From an uncultured Desulfobacter sp. (GTDB lineage Bacteria > Desulfobacterota > Desulfobacteria > Desulfobacterales > Desulfobacteraceae), in contig NZ_OY762229.1 in assembly GCF_963665355.1 (NCBI RefSeq), positions 1,240,001-1,304,000 of the forward strand: a DNA stretch of 64,000 bases. The letters run 5' to 3'. Each line of letters begins with the position of its first letter. Position 1 is the stretch's first letter. Under the pieces are notes generated by a model. That model had not been told where the DNA came from. It saw only the letters and a program-made list of their open reading frames with translations, and ran no database searches. Positions 18,474 through 28,000 of the stretch are shown one piece after another. Both the position numbers and the translations under genes were made by a program.

Positions 18474-18680
18474 TTAAAAGGGCCCATCATCTTCCTCGTC
18501 ATCATAGTCGTAAGGCATCATGTCGCTCATCAAACTGAAAAAGACGCCCAGGGAGTCACATAAATTTTTTACTACACGGCTGTATGCCTCTTTTTCCGCT
18601 ACATCCTTTGCCTTTGTCATGGCTTTTAACTCGGCGGCCAACTGCTGGGACAACCCATCGATAATTTTATCCGGATTCAT
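18474..18680 (-). CDS. Small helical protein with acidic C-terminal tail (unknown)
   Basis: A 68-residue protein starts at the ATG at 18680, which has AGGAGG upstream (complement of 18691-18699). I do not recognise a named family. The body (MNPDKIIDGLSQQLAAELKA, then alternating Lys/Ala/Glu and hydrophobics) is predicted to be two amphipathic helices. The tail YDYDDEEDDGPF is strongly acidic. It is probably a soluble, oligomeric or regulatory small protein. It lies upstream of, and co-directional with, the alpha/beta hydrolase, so the two may share a transcript. A longer frame upstream to 18743 exists but does not use the good ribosome site. Confidence 0.65.
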   Translation of the reverse strand: MNPDKIIDGLSQQLAAELKAMTKAKDVAEKEAYSRVVKNLCDSLGVFFSLMSDMMPYDYDDEEDDGPF

Positions 18681-18930
18681 AAGTTCTGATCCTCCTTTTT
18701 TATATTTGTAAACAAAACATAAAGTTTCACACCAGCCAGGCAATGTAACGCCAAGAGTTCACAAGTGTTCTCTTACAAGCGGACTATGCTCAAAGCTCAA
18801 TATACAACATTGCATTTCTGGCTCTTCTGCCCGAACATATTGAAGATTGTATTTATTGTCAATTGCCATTACTATTGGCCGATAATCCATTCAAAAACAA
18901 AGTGGTCCTGTTAAATGCCATTTGATCGCC

Positions 18931-19821
18931 ATGGAAAGGACGGACAGCGTGAAAATCCATATCCTGACTTCACCCCCCGAAATATTTTTTTCCCGGGCAA
19001 GACTCATGGTTCTAACTTTCCTGGGCTTACTGTTTCCCATAATTTTATCGGCCCAGCCTCCCAGTCTGCAAAAACCCGGTGTGTTCCGGGGCGATCAGGA
19101 TCTATCAGGCTGGGTGATGAGCGAAAAACTGGACGGTATCAGGGGATACTGGGATGGACGGCACCTGGTCACCCGAAAGGGAAGAATTATAAACTCTCCA
19201 TCCTGGTTTACGAAAAATTTCCCCCCGTTTGAACTTGATGGAGAGTTATGGAGCAGCCGGGGACAATATGAATTTATCCAATCCGTGGTCCTGGATGCAC
19301 ATCCGGGAGAAGGATGGAAAAAAATCACCTACAATATTTTTGAAGTCCCCAATCAACAGGGATATTTTTTCCAGCGCCTGGGCAAGGCAAAATTATGGTT
19401 TGCATCCCATCCTCACCCATGGATAAGAATCATTGAGCAGATACCTGTGAAAAATAAATCTGATCTGGATTTTTTTTATAAACAGATTGAATCAAACGGC
19501 GGCGAAGGCGTCATTGTTAAAGATCCTCTAAAACCATATGATACAGGACGAAGTACGACCGTTTTAAAGGTTAAAAAGGCCCGTGACATGGAAGGAGAAG
19601 TAATTGCCGTCAACCCCGGACAAGGACGGAACCAGGGCGTCATGGGATCCTTGACTCTGCGGCTTGAAAACGGCGTTGAGTTTAAACTGGGGACAGGCTT
19701 CACAGATAAAGTCCGGCAGGCGCCGCCCCCCATAGGTACACAGGTGACTTTCAAATACCATGGATTTACAAAAACGGGCGTGCCTAAATTCGCCTCTTTT
19801 CTTAGAATCAGAGAAGACTGA
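18931..19821 (+). CDS. ligE: Exported ATP-dependent DNA ligase (LigE-like)
   Basis: This is a minimal ATP-dependent DNA ligase with an export signal (ARLMVLTFLGLLFPIILSAQ). The adenylation domain has the nucleotidyl-lysine motif SEKLDGIRGYWDG (Lys66 counting from 18931), ELDGELW (motif III), and GGEGVIVKD (motif IV). The motif V lysines TVLKVKKARDMEG lead into a short OB domain. No extra DNA-binding domain is present, which fits the small Lig E class acting in the periplasm. A role in uptake or processing of external DNA has been proposed for that class. The start is uncertain: ATG 18931 or GTG 18949, the latter with GGAAAGGA upstream. The nearest neighbours are unrelated, and an IS lies just downstream. 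The family is confident; the exact sub-class and symbol are inferred. Confidence 0.82.
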   Translation: MERTDSVKIHILTSPPEIFFSRARLMVLTFLGLLFPIILSAQPPSLQKPGVFRGDQDLSGWVMSEKLDGIRGYWDGRHLVTRKGRIINSPSWFTKNFPPFELDGELWSSRGQYEFIQSVVLDAHPGEGWKKITYNIFEVPNQQGYFFQRLGKAKLWFASHPHPWIRIIEQIPVKNKSDLDFFYKQIESNGGEGVIVKDPLKPYDTGRSTTVLKVKKARDMEGEVIAVNPGQGRNQGVMGSLTLRLENGVEFKLGTGFTDKVRQAPPPIGTQVTFKYHGFTKTGVPKFASFLRIRED

Positions 19822-19856
19822 GCCTCTCCCCCGGATTACATTTTTTCCGGCTATCC

Positions 19857-19863
19857 AAACTTT
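19857..19863. repeat. IS target-site duplication, left copy (AAACTTT)
   Basis: AAACTTT sits immediately outside the left inverted repeat and recurs at 21773-21779 outside the right one. This is consistent with a 7-bp duplication generated on insertion. Confidence 0.65.
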
Positions 19864-21772
19864 GATGGTCCTGTAAAAAGTCAGAGCCCAAATCAAGCTC
19901 CTGTTTTTGAGTTTGAACACTATTTTGATCATATGATCAAAACTTGTTAAAAAACAATTTTTATAAGCCAAATTGCTCTTTGACATTCCAAAAAGCAGTG
20001 TATTACACCCCGAAAGGGCTCCCCTATGCCTCCTTTATGCATAGCTAAGCGCCTTCTGGACAATAGTTGCCCTGAAGAGGTTGATTCCTGCTGCTTTTAA
20101 GGTTGCCGCGAACCTTACTGCTTGGAGACCTCGATATTTTAATCGTTTCACCCCGGTTCGTCGATCATATTCGGACATTGTTGCTTCGACTCCGGCTCGC
20201 CACCGATATCTATCTTTGAACTCATCTGTCTGTTCATAAGCTCTTCTTCGGGCGATCCTTGCAGCCTTAGCGGTATATCGACTGTACGCGTACTTTTTCC
20301 CCTGTTTTACCGGGCAATCTTCCAGTTGAGGGCAGCCCATGCAGGTATCAAGGGGAAAACCTTGGGTAATCCGTTCCTTCTTTTTCTTTTTAAAAACCGG
20401 GGCATGCCCTTGCGGACATGTTATGATCTGCCCATCTGCCGCAAGGTTGAAATCAGTAAGGCTGAGCTTTTCCTTTTTGGTCGTTCCCATGGTGGGCGAA
20501 ACAAGATTAATTCCATCTGACTGGGCAATCTGGTGATTCTCATCGCTTCCATAAAGAGAGTCCGCCTGGAGTTCTTTGGGAGAAAGGTTTCTCTGCTTGG
20601 CGGCATCAATTGCAGGGATAAGAGCATTGGCATCACTTGCCGAGGCAGGTTCCACCTCAACATGAGTGATAAGATTCAAGGTTCCGGCCTTCTCATCTTC
20701 ATCCTCTGTTTCTGTAAAGGTTTCCATCACCTGAACCTGGTAACCTTGTCCCTTATGTCCGCTGTAGGTCGCATCAGGGTCTGAAGGATTTTGAAGTGAG
20801 TCTGAAGGAATCTCTTTTGGAGCTTTAAGCGCAACCTTCTGGCCACTTTCAGGATCAACTTCCAGATTGCACTGCTCTTTCAAAACCCTTTCAAGCAGCT
20901 TGTAGCTGTACATGGATGAAACATCAGAGTCGCTTTTAAATTCCTGGATCAGATGGTAAAGATCCTTGCTGACACTTGCAAGAGTTTTAGCTGAATCAGA
21001 GGGTTTTACCATGGAAAAGCAGGACAATGCCTTTTCCGAAATATACTTCCCGATAATATCGGTGCTGATACCGGAAAAATGGTCAGGGTGCTTGCGTTTC
21101 AGGTTAACCAGAAATTTATTGATACTCGCTGCAAAGATACTGATTCTTCCCAGCCGTCGCATATTTGACTTAACATGGACCGAATCGATTCTTTGGTTGT
21201 CAGAATTGACTTCAAACACTGCTGCAAGTTTGTCTGTAATAGCATTGAAGAGGGCTTTGTCCAGTTTCTTTTCGATCATGAGTTGACGGAAGGTCCACAG
21301 GGTTTTCAAACATAGATATTTGGCGGCATCCGATTCTTCCGTTAAATTCAAGGCATAGTGCCATTGAATATTGAATGCCAGTTGCGATACGGTTTCTTCG
21401 TCAGTAAGATCATGAGCTTGCTGGAGCAGCAAAACACCGAGCATGGTGAAGAGTTCCTTTGTAGGACGTCCTGCTTCTCTTGAGAAATAGGGTTTGATCA
21501 GATTGACCGGTAATGAGCGGAGGATTTCTTTTTGAAAAAGCCCTGCCCAGGAGTCATCGAGCAATTTCCTGCGCTTCGGGCTTAAAAAGTCCCAAGGATC
21601 GAAAAGGTGGAGCTGATTGTGGTCATTTGTTTTAATCATTTAGTCAACCATAAGTTATTGATAACATAGAGTATATTATACAAAATAAATATTTTTAATA
21701 CAAGCTAAAAATCGAATTTTAGCCAATAATATTAACCTGTTAAATTGATTTTGGACTTTTTACGAGTCCATC
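19864..21772 (-). mobile_element. Complete insertion sequence, IS1182 family
   Basis: This element of about 1.9 kb is bounded by imperfect 19-bp terminal inverted repeats. The left is GATGGTCCTGTAAAAAGTC at 19864-19882 and the right end reads GATGGACTCGTAAAAAGTC on the minus strand at 21754-21772 (16 of 19 match). It is flanked by AAACTTT direct repeats. One intact transposase gene on the minus strand fills most of it. It lies between the LigE and HAD phosphatase genes and does not interrupt a coding sequence. Intact ends, duplication and reading frame point to recent, possibly still active, transposition. A 20-bp perfect palindrome, TTTTGATCATATGATCAAAA, lies inside the left end at 19923-19942. 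Confidence 0.85.
20035..21639 (-). CDS. IS1182-family transposase (DDE type)
   Basis: The 534-residue transposase is full length and uninterrupted. The N-terminus (AGRPTKELFTMLGVLLLQQ) is the InsH/DUF772-like DNA-binding part. The catalytic residues fit the DDE pattern: first Asp in RIDSVHVKSNM, second Asp in LQADSLYGSDEN, and Glu in RAGVEATMSEYDRR. A Cys cluster (CPQGH, CMGC, EDCPV) forms a probable zinc site before the final Glu. A conserved C-terminal block (RLKYRGLQAVRFAATLKAAG) is typical of the family. It catalyses cut-and-paste movement of the element that carries it. The ribosome site upstream of 21639 is weak, as is common for transposases. Confidence 0.9.
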   Translation of the reverse strand: MIKTNDHNQLHLFDPWDFLSPKRRKLLDDSWAGLFQKEILRSLPVNLIKPYFSREAGRPTKELFTMLGVLLLQQAHDLTDEETVSQLAFNIQWHYALNLTEESDAAKYLCLKTLWTFRQLMIEKKLDKALFNAITDKLAAVFEVNSDNQRIDSVHVKSNMRRLGRISIFAASINKFLVNLKRKHPDHFSGISTDIIGKYISEKALSCFSMVKPSDSAKTLASVSKDLYHLIQEFKSDSDVSSMYSYKLLERVLKEQCNLEVDPESGQKVALKAPKEIPSDSLQNPSDPDATYSGHKGQGYQVQVMETFTETEDEDEKAGTLNLITHVEVEPASASDANALIPAIDAAKQRNLSPKELQADSLYGSDENHQIAQSDGINLVSPTMGTTKKEKLSLTDFNLAADGQIITCPQGHAPVFKKKKKERITQGFPLDTCMGCPQLEDCPVKQGKKYAYSRYTAKAARIARRRAYEQTDEFKDRYRWRAGVEATMSEYDRRTGVKRLKYRGLQAVRFAATLKAAGINLFRATIVQKALSYA

Positions 21773-21779
21773 AAACTTT
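21773..21779. repeat. IS target-site duplication, right copy (AAACTTT)
   Basis: The second copy of AAACTTT directly follows the right inverted repeat. The near-palindromic target makes the inverted repeats look three bases longer than they are. Confidence 0.65.
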
Positions 21780-21830
21780 AATTTACACAGGATACTGCAG
21801 AGGGTATTGTAGGCACCAGGAGATCAAATT

Positions 21831-22475
21831 ATGGAAAAGAATATTTTATTTGACCTGGACGGTACCCTGACAGACCCGTTTGAAGGAATCACGGCAAGTA
21901 TTATTTATGCCCTTGAAAAAATGAATGCCAGGATACCGGAAGCCGAAAGCCTTGGCTGGTGTATTGGCCCGCCGCTGCGGGACAGCTTTTGCAAACTTCT
22001 GGATGGAGATATGGCGCTGGCGCAAAACGCTGTGGTTCTTTACAGAGAGCGCTTTCAACGTATCGGCATGTTTGAAAATCAGGTGTACGAAAACATCCCT
22101 GAAGCGCTTAACACCTTAAAAGAAAACGGGCATACCCTTTTCGTTGCCACCTCAAAAGCCCGGATCTACGCAGAAAAAATTATCGATCATTTTAATCTGG
22201 CCCCTTTTTTCAAATCGGTCCACGGTGCTGAGATGGATGGAACAAGGGGAGATAAAACATCTCTGATCGCCTATATACTGGAGCAGGAGGGACTTGAACG
22301 TATTGACACCGTAATGGTTGGGGACACAACCTACGATATGGTGGGCGCAAAAGAGAACAGCATTTACGGATTAGGCGTTCTCTGGGGGTACGGCAGCCGG
22401 CAGGATCTGAAAAACGCGGGGGCCGGGCGCTGTATATCTTCCCCCCTGGAACTGAACTGCATCCGGCACATTTAG
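21831..22475 (+). CDS. HAD-family phosphatase (phosphoglycolate phosphatase-like)
   Basis: This 214-residue HAD hydrolase starts at an ATG with AGGAG upstream. Motif I is ILFDLDGTLTDP (nucleophile and acid Asp), motif II is FVATSK, the conserved Lys lies in GTRGDKTSLI, and motif IV is MVGDTTYDMVGAK. The helical cap inserted after motif I is the Gph/PGMB type, so small phosphate esters such as phosphoglycolate are likely substrates. This cannot be settled from sequence. It is cytoplasmic and monocistronic, lying just right of the IS, and converges on the pbpC gene with a 67-base gap. Confidence 0.85.
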   Translation: MEKNILFDLDGTLTDPFEGITASIIYALEKMNARIPEAESLGWCIGPPLRDSFCKLLDGDMALAQNAVVLYRERFQRIGMFENQVYENIPEALNTLKENGHTLFVATSKARIYAEKIIDHFNLAPFFKSVHGAEMDGTRGDKTSLIAYILEQEGLERIDTVMVGDTTYDMVGAKENSIYGLGVLWGYGSRQDLKNAGAGRCISSPLELNCIRHI

Positions 22476-22542
22476 CGCTTCAGACGGAGTATCATTTTTG
22501 GCACCCCTATTTCGTTCAGGCACTATGCAAAAGAAAATCCTG

Positions 22543-24924
22543 TCATGGGTTGAGTTCAATGACGGAAAAACAAACCTGGTCAAAACTGCCGGATTCATCC
22601 ACCACGGCCAGGTGATACTGCCCCGGAACCGGCATCGTCATAAAAACCGGGGCTGATCCATCACCATTTACCAAAGGCTTTTTATTCAGGAACCACTGGC
22701 GTTCACCCCTTCCGCCCAGGGCTCTCAAGGGGATGGATACAGAGCCGGTCTGACCGGGCTGGCAGGTCAGGATACTGTTGTCCGACACCGAAACAATTCT
22801 GATATCCGGCAGAACCAGGGGGGCTATACCGGGACAGCCGGATGAATCTTTAGGCAGCACGGCAGCACGCCGCCAAAGAGCCGGGATAAAGGGTTCCGCC
22901 TGCCACGGCCACAGGGCCACCGTCTTTTTTTCAATGCCTCCACAGGCCGGTGCAGCCCTCATCCCTTGGCGGTCCACCCAGAAGCTCCGGACCAGGGGTG
23001 CGGTAAGGCCGGTCTCTCCGGTCATGGTGGAGGGAATCTGTCCGTCAAGAATCCAGGCATCAAATTTTTGGACGCAGGCCCCCGTTGCCCTGCCCCGGAT
23101 TGCCGATGCAGCCAGACCAGACGGCCAGCATATGGTCTCTTTTGTTACGCTTTCAGGCGGCTTCAGCGGACCCGCCCCGACGGAAAGGCTCTCCATAACC
23201 TGGCCAAGAAGAGGAAGTGCCGTGATAGCCCCATACTGTCCCGGAGACGGGGAGCCGTCGGGCCGTCCGATCCATACACCCGCCGTGTAATCCCCCTTAA
23301 TGCCCATGGCCCAGGCATCCCTGAAGCCATAGCTGGTGCCGGTCTTCCATGCCATGGACAGTGCGCCGGACAGCCGCCCCACCCCCTGTCTGCCCGGGAA
23401 GGGCCGGGAAAGGATATCCCGGATGATAAAGGCTGCACCAGGACTCATCAGATACCGTTCCTGCACAGGTTCCAAGGGGCACAGCCGGGGCTTTCCGGCA
23501 ATACCGCCCCGCCCGATGGCTGTATACAGGGTCACCAGGGATTCAAGGCTTGTGCCCACACCGCCTAAGGCCATGGAGAGATTGGGTTTGCCTTCAAATT
23601 CAAACCGGGCTCCGGCATTGCACAATCTGTCGTGGAAACGACCCGGCCCCAAAGCGTCGAGCATCTGCACAGCAGGCAGGTTCAACGAATCCTGCAACGC
23701 CCGGACCACGGTGACAGGCCCTGAAAAGCCCCCGGAAAAATTGCCTGGATCATAGCTCTTTTTATATCTTGGCACGTCCAGGAGCATGGAATGGGAATGA
23801 ATCAGCCCCTGATCCATGGCAAGGCCGTAAATAAAAGGCTTTAAAGTGGAACCCGGGGACCTTAACGCCGGTATCATATCCACATGGCCATGCCTGGATG
23901 AATCGAAAAAGTCCGCAGACCCTGCATAGGCTTCAATTTCCAGGGTTTTGTGATTGACCACGAGAACAGCCCCGGACTGCTTTGGGGGCAGTCTTTCCAT
24001 ATATGCCCGCAAAAGATCTTCCATGTGCACTTGCAGGGTTTCATCAATAAAGGTGTTGATCACTTGCGCATCCGGGTGCGCTGTTTTCAGACGCCGGGCC
24101 GCCAGGGGTGCTGTCATGGATGCGGGAAACCTGAAGGAGATGACCGGTTCCTGTTTGGCGGCCTTTATCTGTTCGGCACTCCAGATACCGAACCGGGCCA
24201 TCCGGTCAAGGACCTTGTCCCGGGCCCGGGCAGCCCTGTCAGGATGACGGTCGGGCCGGTATAGGGACGGGGCCTGGGGCAATACGGTCATAAGCGCCGC
24301 TTCGGCCCGGGTCATCTCCCTTGCATCCTTGCCAAGCCAGGTATAGCAGGCGGCCTGGATCCCTTCGATATTGGCGCCAAACGGGGCATGGGTAAGATAT
24401 AACCCGAGAATCTCGTCCTTGGTAAAGTGGTTTTCGAGCTGAAGAGCCCTGAACATCTGGCGCAGTTTGACACCCATGCGCGAAAAAAAATATGGGGATG
24501 AGGGGCGGCCTGCTTGTTCGCTGATATCAAGAATCCGGGCAGTCTGCATGGTGAGCGTTGATCCGCCGGATACAACCCGGCCATGGGTCAAGTTCTGGAA
24601 AAACGCCCGGCAGACAGCCAGGGGATTGATGCCGGGATGATAATAAAACCAACGGTCTTCATAGGCCACCAAGGCTTGAAGGTACAATAAAGAGACCTGG
24701 CCAGGCTTTGCCGGATACCGCCATATCCCGTTTTTGTCGGCAAAGGCCCGCAAGGGCGCCTGGCGGCGGTCCACAATAACGCAGGCCCCGGGACGCCCCG
24801 TTGTATCAAAGGGAAATAAATGGTCCAGCGCAATAAAGCATATCCAGCCGGCCAGCAGAACAACGAGCAGAGTGCTGACGATTTTTGCTGATTTTCGGAC
24901 AATACGCCGGGTGGTTTCAGGCAT
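22543..24924 (-). CDS. pbpC: Penicillin-binding protein 1C (bifunctional peptidoglycan synthase)
   Basis: The protein is an inner-membrane glycosyltransferase/transpeptidase. One N-terminal transmembrane helix (VSTLLVVLLAGWICFIALDHL) is followed by a GT51 domain with catalytic YEDRWFYYHPG and GGSTLTMQTAR. The penicillin-binding domain has SxxK in SPGSTLKPFIYG, SxN in DSLNLPAV and the KTG box WKTGTSYG. The C-terminus (GGRGERQWFLNKKPL, PGQYHLAVVDESG) is the PBP1C-specific BiPBP_C domain. The total length (about 793 residues) is usual for PbpC. ATG 24924 is preferred over an in-frame TTG 18 bases upstream. It lies 76 bases downstream of the alpha-2-macroglobulin gene on the same strand, the usual partnership, in which the protease trap is thought to guard the periplasm after envelope damage. 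Confidence 0.93.
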   Translation of the reverse strand: MPETTRRIVRKSAKIVSTLLVVLLAGWICFIALDHLFPFDTTGRPGACVIVDRRQAPLRAFADKNGIWRYPAKPGQVSLLYLQALVAYEDRWFYYHPGINPLAVCRAFFQNLTHGRVVSGGSTLTMQTARILDISEQAGRPSSPYFFSRMGVKLRQMFRALQLENHFTKDEILGLYLTHAPFGANIEGIQAACYTWLGKDAREMTRAEAALMTVLPQAPSLYRPDRHPDRAARARDKVLDRMARFGIWSAEQIKAAKQEPVISFRFPASMTAPLAARRLKTAHPDAQVINTFIDETLQVHMEDLLRAYMERLPPKQSGAVLVVNHKTLEIEAYAGSADFFDSSRHGHVDMIPALRSPGSTLKPFIYGLAMDQGLIHSHSMLLDVPRYKKSYDPGNFSGGFSGPVTVVRALQDSLNLPAVQMLDALGPGRFHDRLCNAGARFEFEGKPNLSMALGGVGTSLESLVTLYTAIGRGGIAGKPRLCPLEPVQERYLMSPGAAFIIRDILSRPFPGRQGVGRLSGALSMAWKTGTSYGFRDAWAMGIKGDYTAGVWIGRPDGSPSPGQYGAITALPLLGQVMESLSVGAGPLKPPESVTKETICWPSGLAASAIRGRATGACVQKFDAWILDGQIPSTMTGETGLTAPLVRSFWVDRQGMRAAPACGGIEKKTVALWPWQAEPFIPALWRRAAVLPKDSSGCPGIAPLVLPDIRIVSVSDNSILTCQPGQTGSVSIPLRALGGRGERQWFLNKKPLVNGDGSAPVFMTMPVPGQYHLAVVDESGSFDQVCFSVIELNP

Positions 24925-25000
24925 TGTCCCGGCAAACCTCAAAGCCGGAAAATTTTCTTTGAAATGCTTGTTTCATCTCTTGTCTGAACCAAATCGTCCG

Positions 25001-28000
25001 TCATCTTAAGTTCCTGCCGGGACCGGGAGAGTTTACGCGGGTCTGGACAGCCGTTTCACCCACCCCCCGGACGTAAGGCCGGTACATATCTTCCACCAGG
25101 GAGGGCGGCACTTTGAAAACACCGGGACTGACCACACGCACGGCGTAAAAAATCCGGCAGGTGTCATTGTATCCAAGGTTCAGGGCTGCAATAAATCGGT
25201 CATCCCTGTATTCGGTGTGGGTGGTATTACAGTCGCCATGCCATTGGGAAACGGTTTTTCCGTCCACTTTTATATCATTAATGAGAAATGATCCCGACAC
25301 ATTGGGGTCTTCCAGCTCAAATCCGGCAGGCAGCATGTCCACCACCAGGGCATGGGGCAGCCTTTGTTTTTTGGATTGAACCTTTAACGCCACAATGATC
25401 CGGTCCCCGGAATTCACTGTGGAAATATCCACAGGTTCGGCATGGGTGTCCAGGAATTGTCTGGATATGCTGACTCCGAGGCTTTGGGGAGCCGGCAGGC
25501 TGTTGGGATATCCTGTGAGTGCTACATCCAGATAAAGATTGGATTTGCCGGTGTTTTTCACGGCAAACCCTTTGGCTGCCGTACCATTTGTAAATATCAC
25601 CCGGCCCGGACCAATTCCTTTGTGGCCGCCGGTTTCTTTCCCCACAGTTACGTCGGCAGCCCATGGCCCGGCCGGATGGGCCAGTTTGGCCGCACCTGCC
25701 ATGACCAGGCTGTTGCGTTCCTGGGTGGAGAGCCACTGCTGTTTTTTCAGTTCCTCAGAAAGGTCGTGGAGGAATACAGCCCTGAATTTATAGTCGGGAA
25801 AATAGGTGGTGACATAATAGTAGGCCGCGGCAAGATCCCGGACATTGGAGCCGTAATCACCGCCATACACCCGGCCATCATCCCGCCGGGTTCTGATGGC
25901 CAGGTCAAAGGCCTCAAATGCCCTGGTGCGGTCCCCGGCAAGCCCAAGGGCCGTGCCCGCATGGACCAGACTCAACGGTGAAGGATTATTGCTTTTCACA
26001 TGGGCATAAACATTCCTGGCATCCGCCAGTCCAAGGGAGCTGACCCGGGCAAGGACAAAGGCGGCATACGCCCGGGTTGCAGACCGGAAGGTATCGCAAT
26101 CCACCCACCCCGGACAGGGAATGGATTTGCCACGGCGGACATATACGATAAGGCGGGCAAGGGCATTTTTCACGGCATTCACAGGCACTTCATAACCTGC
26201 GTCCACGGCTTCGACCATCATATGGGCGGCGTAGGCTGTCAGCCAGGGACATTCAGGGCTGTGGGAGCTCCACAGGCCAAAAGCCCCGGAGCTTTTTTGC
26301 TTTTCAAGCAGGCGCTGGATACCCCGCCTGATCTTTTCACGGGTGGCCTCTTTGGTGCCGGCCCCAACCCCCAGCTGTGCAAACTGATCAAAGGAGAGCA
26401 GTATATGGGGGAAAACGCCGGATACGGTCTGTTCCAGGCACCCGTACGGATAGGCAAGCAATTCACTGACATGCTGGGAAAGGTTCACCGGCGGCTCCGA
26501 ATCCAGGCCGGCCATGACGGTTACCGTATGGGGTACCAGGGTGTCCACGGCTGAAGATGATGTGGAAAAGCTTTCTCCCGGTGTCAGGACCTCCTGCCAG
26601 GTCCAGGTCTGGTGGGGGTAGGGGGATCTGGTCTCCAGAAACCAGGTTTTGGTCATCTCAGGCGATACCCCCGGACCCTGGATTCCTTTTATCCGGCAGG
26701 TGATGTGTGCCCGGCCCACCGTGGTGCCGGCCAACAATTTGAGCGTGACGCTTTTGCGTTTCCGGGGTTCCAGGACCATGGCCTGACGGGCCTGCTCTTC
26801 AAATGATACCGGTCCGAAGATCTCGGTTTCAAGGGTGATATTCTGGGCAATATCTGTCAGGTTGTTCAGTTCCAGCATGATAAAACCCTGGTCTTTGCAG
26901 GAAAGAAACCGCGGCATGGTGGCCTGGACCACGATGGGAGAGGCCAGGATCATCTCCTTGTCTCCGGCACCGAAGGTGGTGTCCGTATGGGCAATGGCCA
27001 TGATCCGCACCTGTCCGTCAAAATCCGGAAGGTCCAGGTGGAATAGGGCGTTGCCCTGGCCATCGGCGTCAACGGCCTTCCGGTGTATGGCCAGAATCTG
27101 CACATCGGTTGAAGGCCTGTCTCCGCCCCGGGTGAGGGTTGCCGCATCTCCGCCAAACCGCATTTTTGCATAACTGCCGTCTGCGGCTTCGATGAGTTTC
27201 TGGTAAATATCATGGAGTTCGGGGCTGTATTTCCGGGGCTGGAAAAAGTAGCCAAAGGGATCCGGGGTTTTAAACCGGGTCAGGTTTAAAATTCCGCAGT
27301 CCACGGCAGCCAAAGTGACCATGGCATGGGGGACGGGCTTGCCCCGGGCATCGGTCAGATTGACGGCCACATCCACCCGGCGGTTGGGTTCTGTCTTTTC
27401 CGGGGCCTGAATTCCAACGTTCATGCGGCGGTCTGTGCGGTCAAGGGGCAGATGGACCAGCCCCACGGACCGCTTGGGCAGCTTGGCATTCCTGCTCTCC
27501 CCGGGCCGGACCACAAGGGCGGATACATACAGGTCATGGCGGGTCCAGTCCGGATCGATGGTAACGGCAATCTCTTTTCCCCTGGCCGGAATATCAATGG
27601 GCAGGGTCAACAGATTGTCTGCCCCGTCCACAAATAAGAAGCCCTGGCCGCCCTGGGGGGCCTTGACAGTCACCAGGGCGGTGTCCCCGGGCCGGTAGCC
27701 GGGCTTGTCCAGGGTCAGATCCACACGGTCCGGCCGGTTCATGTTTTGCTGCTGGCCCTGGCCTTTGGGACGCCAACCCGCCCAGATGCTTTTGGAACTT
27801 GTCAGACCTGTGGCAGGATTTTTTATCTCCAGACGGTATCCGCCCCACTCCACGGGAACATTGACCAGGGCTTTGCCCTGGTCCGGAATATCAAGGTCAA
27901 AACGGTCCACGGGATAGAACTGGCTGTTGCACCCCCAGTTCCACTCTCCGTCGTTGTACTCCCAGTAATATTCCTGGTGCTCCCGGATCACAGTGGCCTT

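Noticed and set aside
19923-19942. TTTTGATCATATGATCAAAA as another copy of the DUF134-side operator
   Set aside because: The core TGATCA-N2-TGATCA is shared, but it lies inside the IS and the flanks differ; likely coincidence or an IS-specific element.
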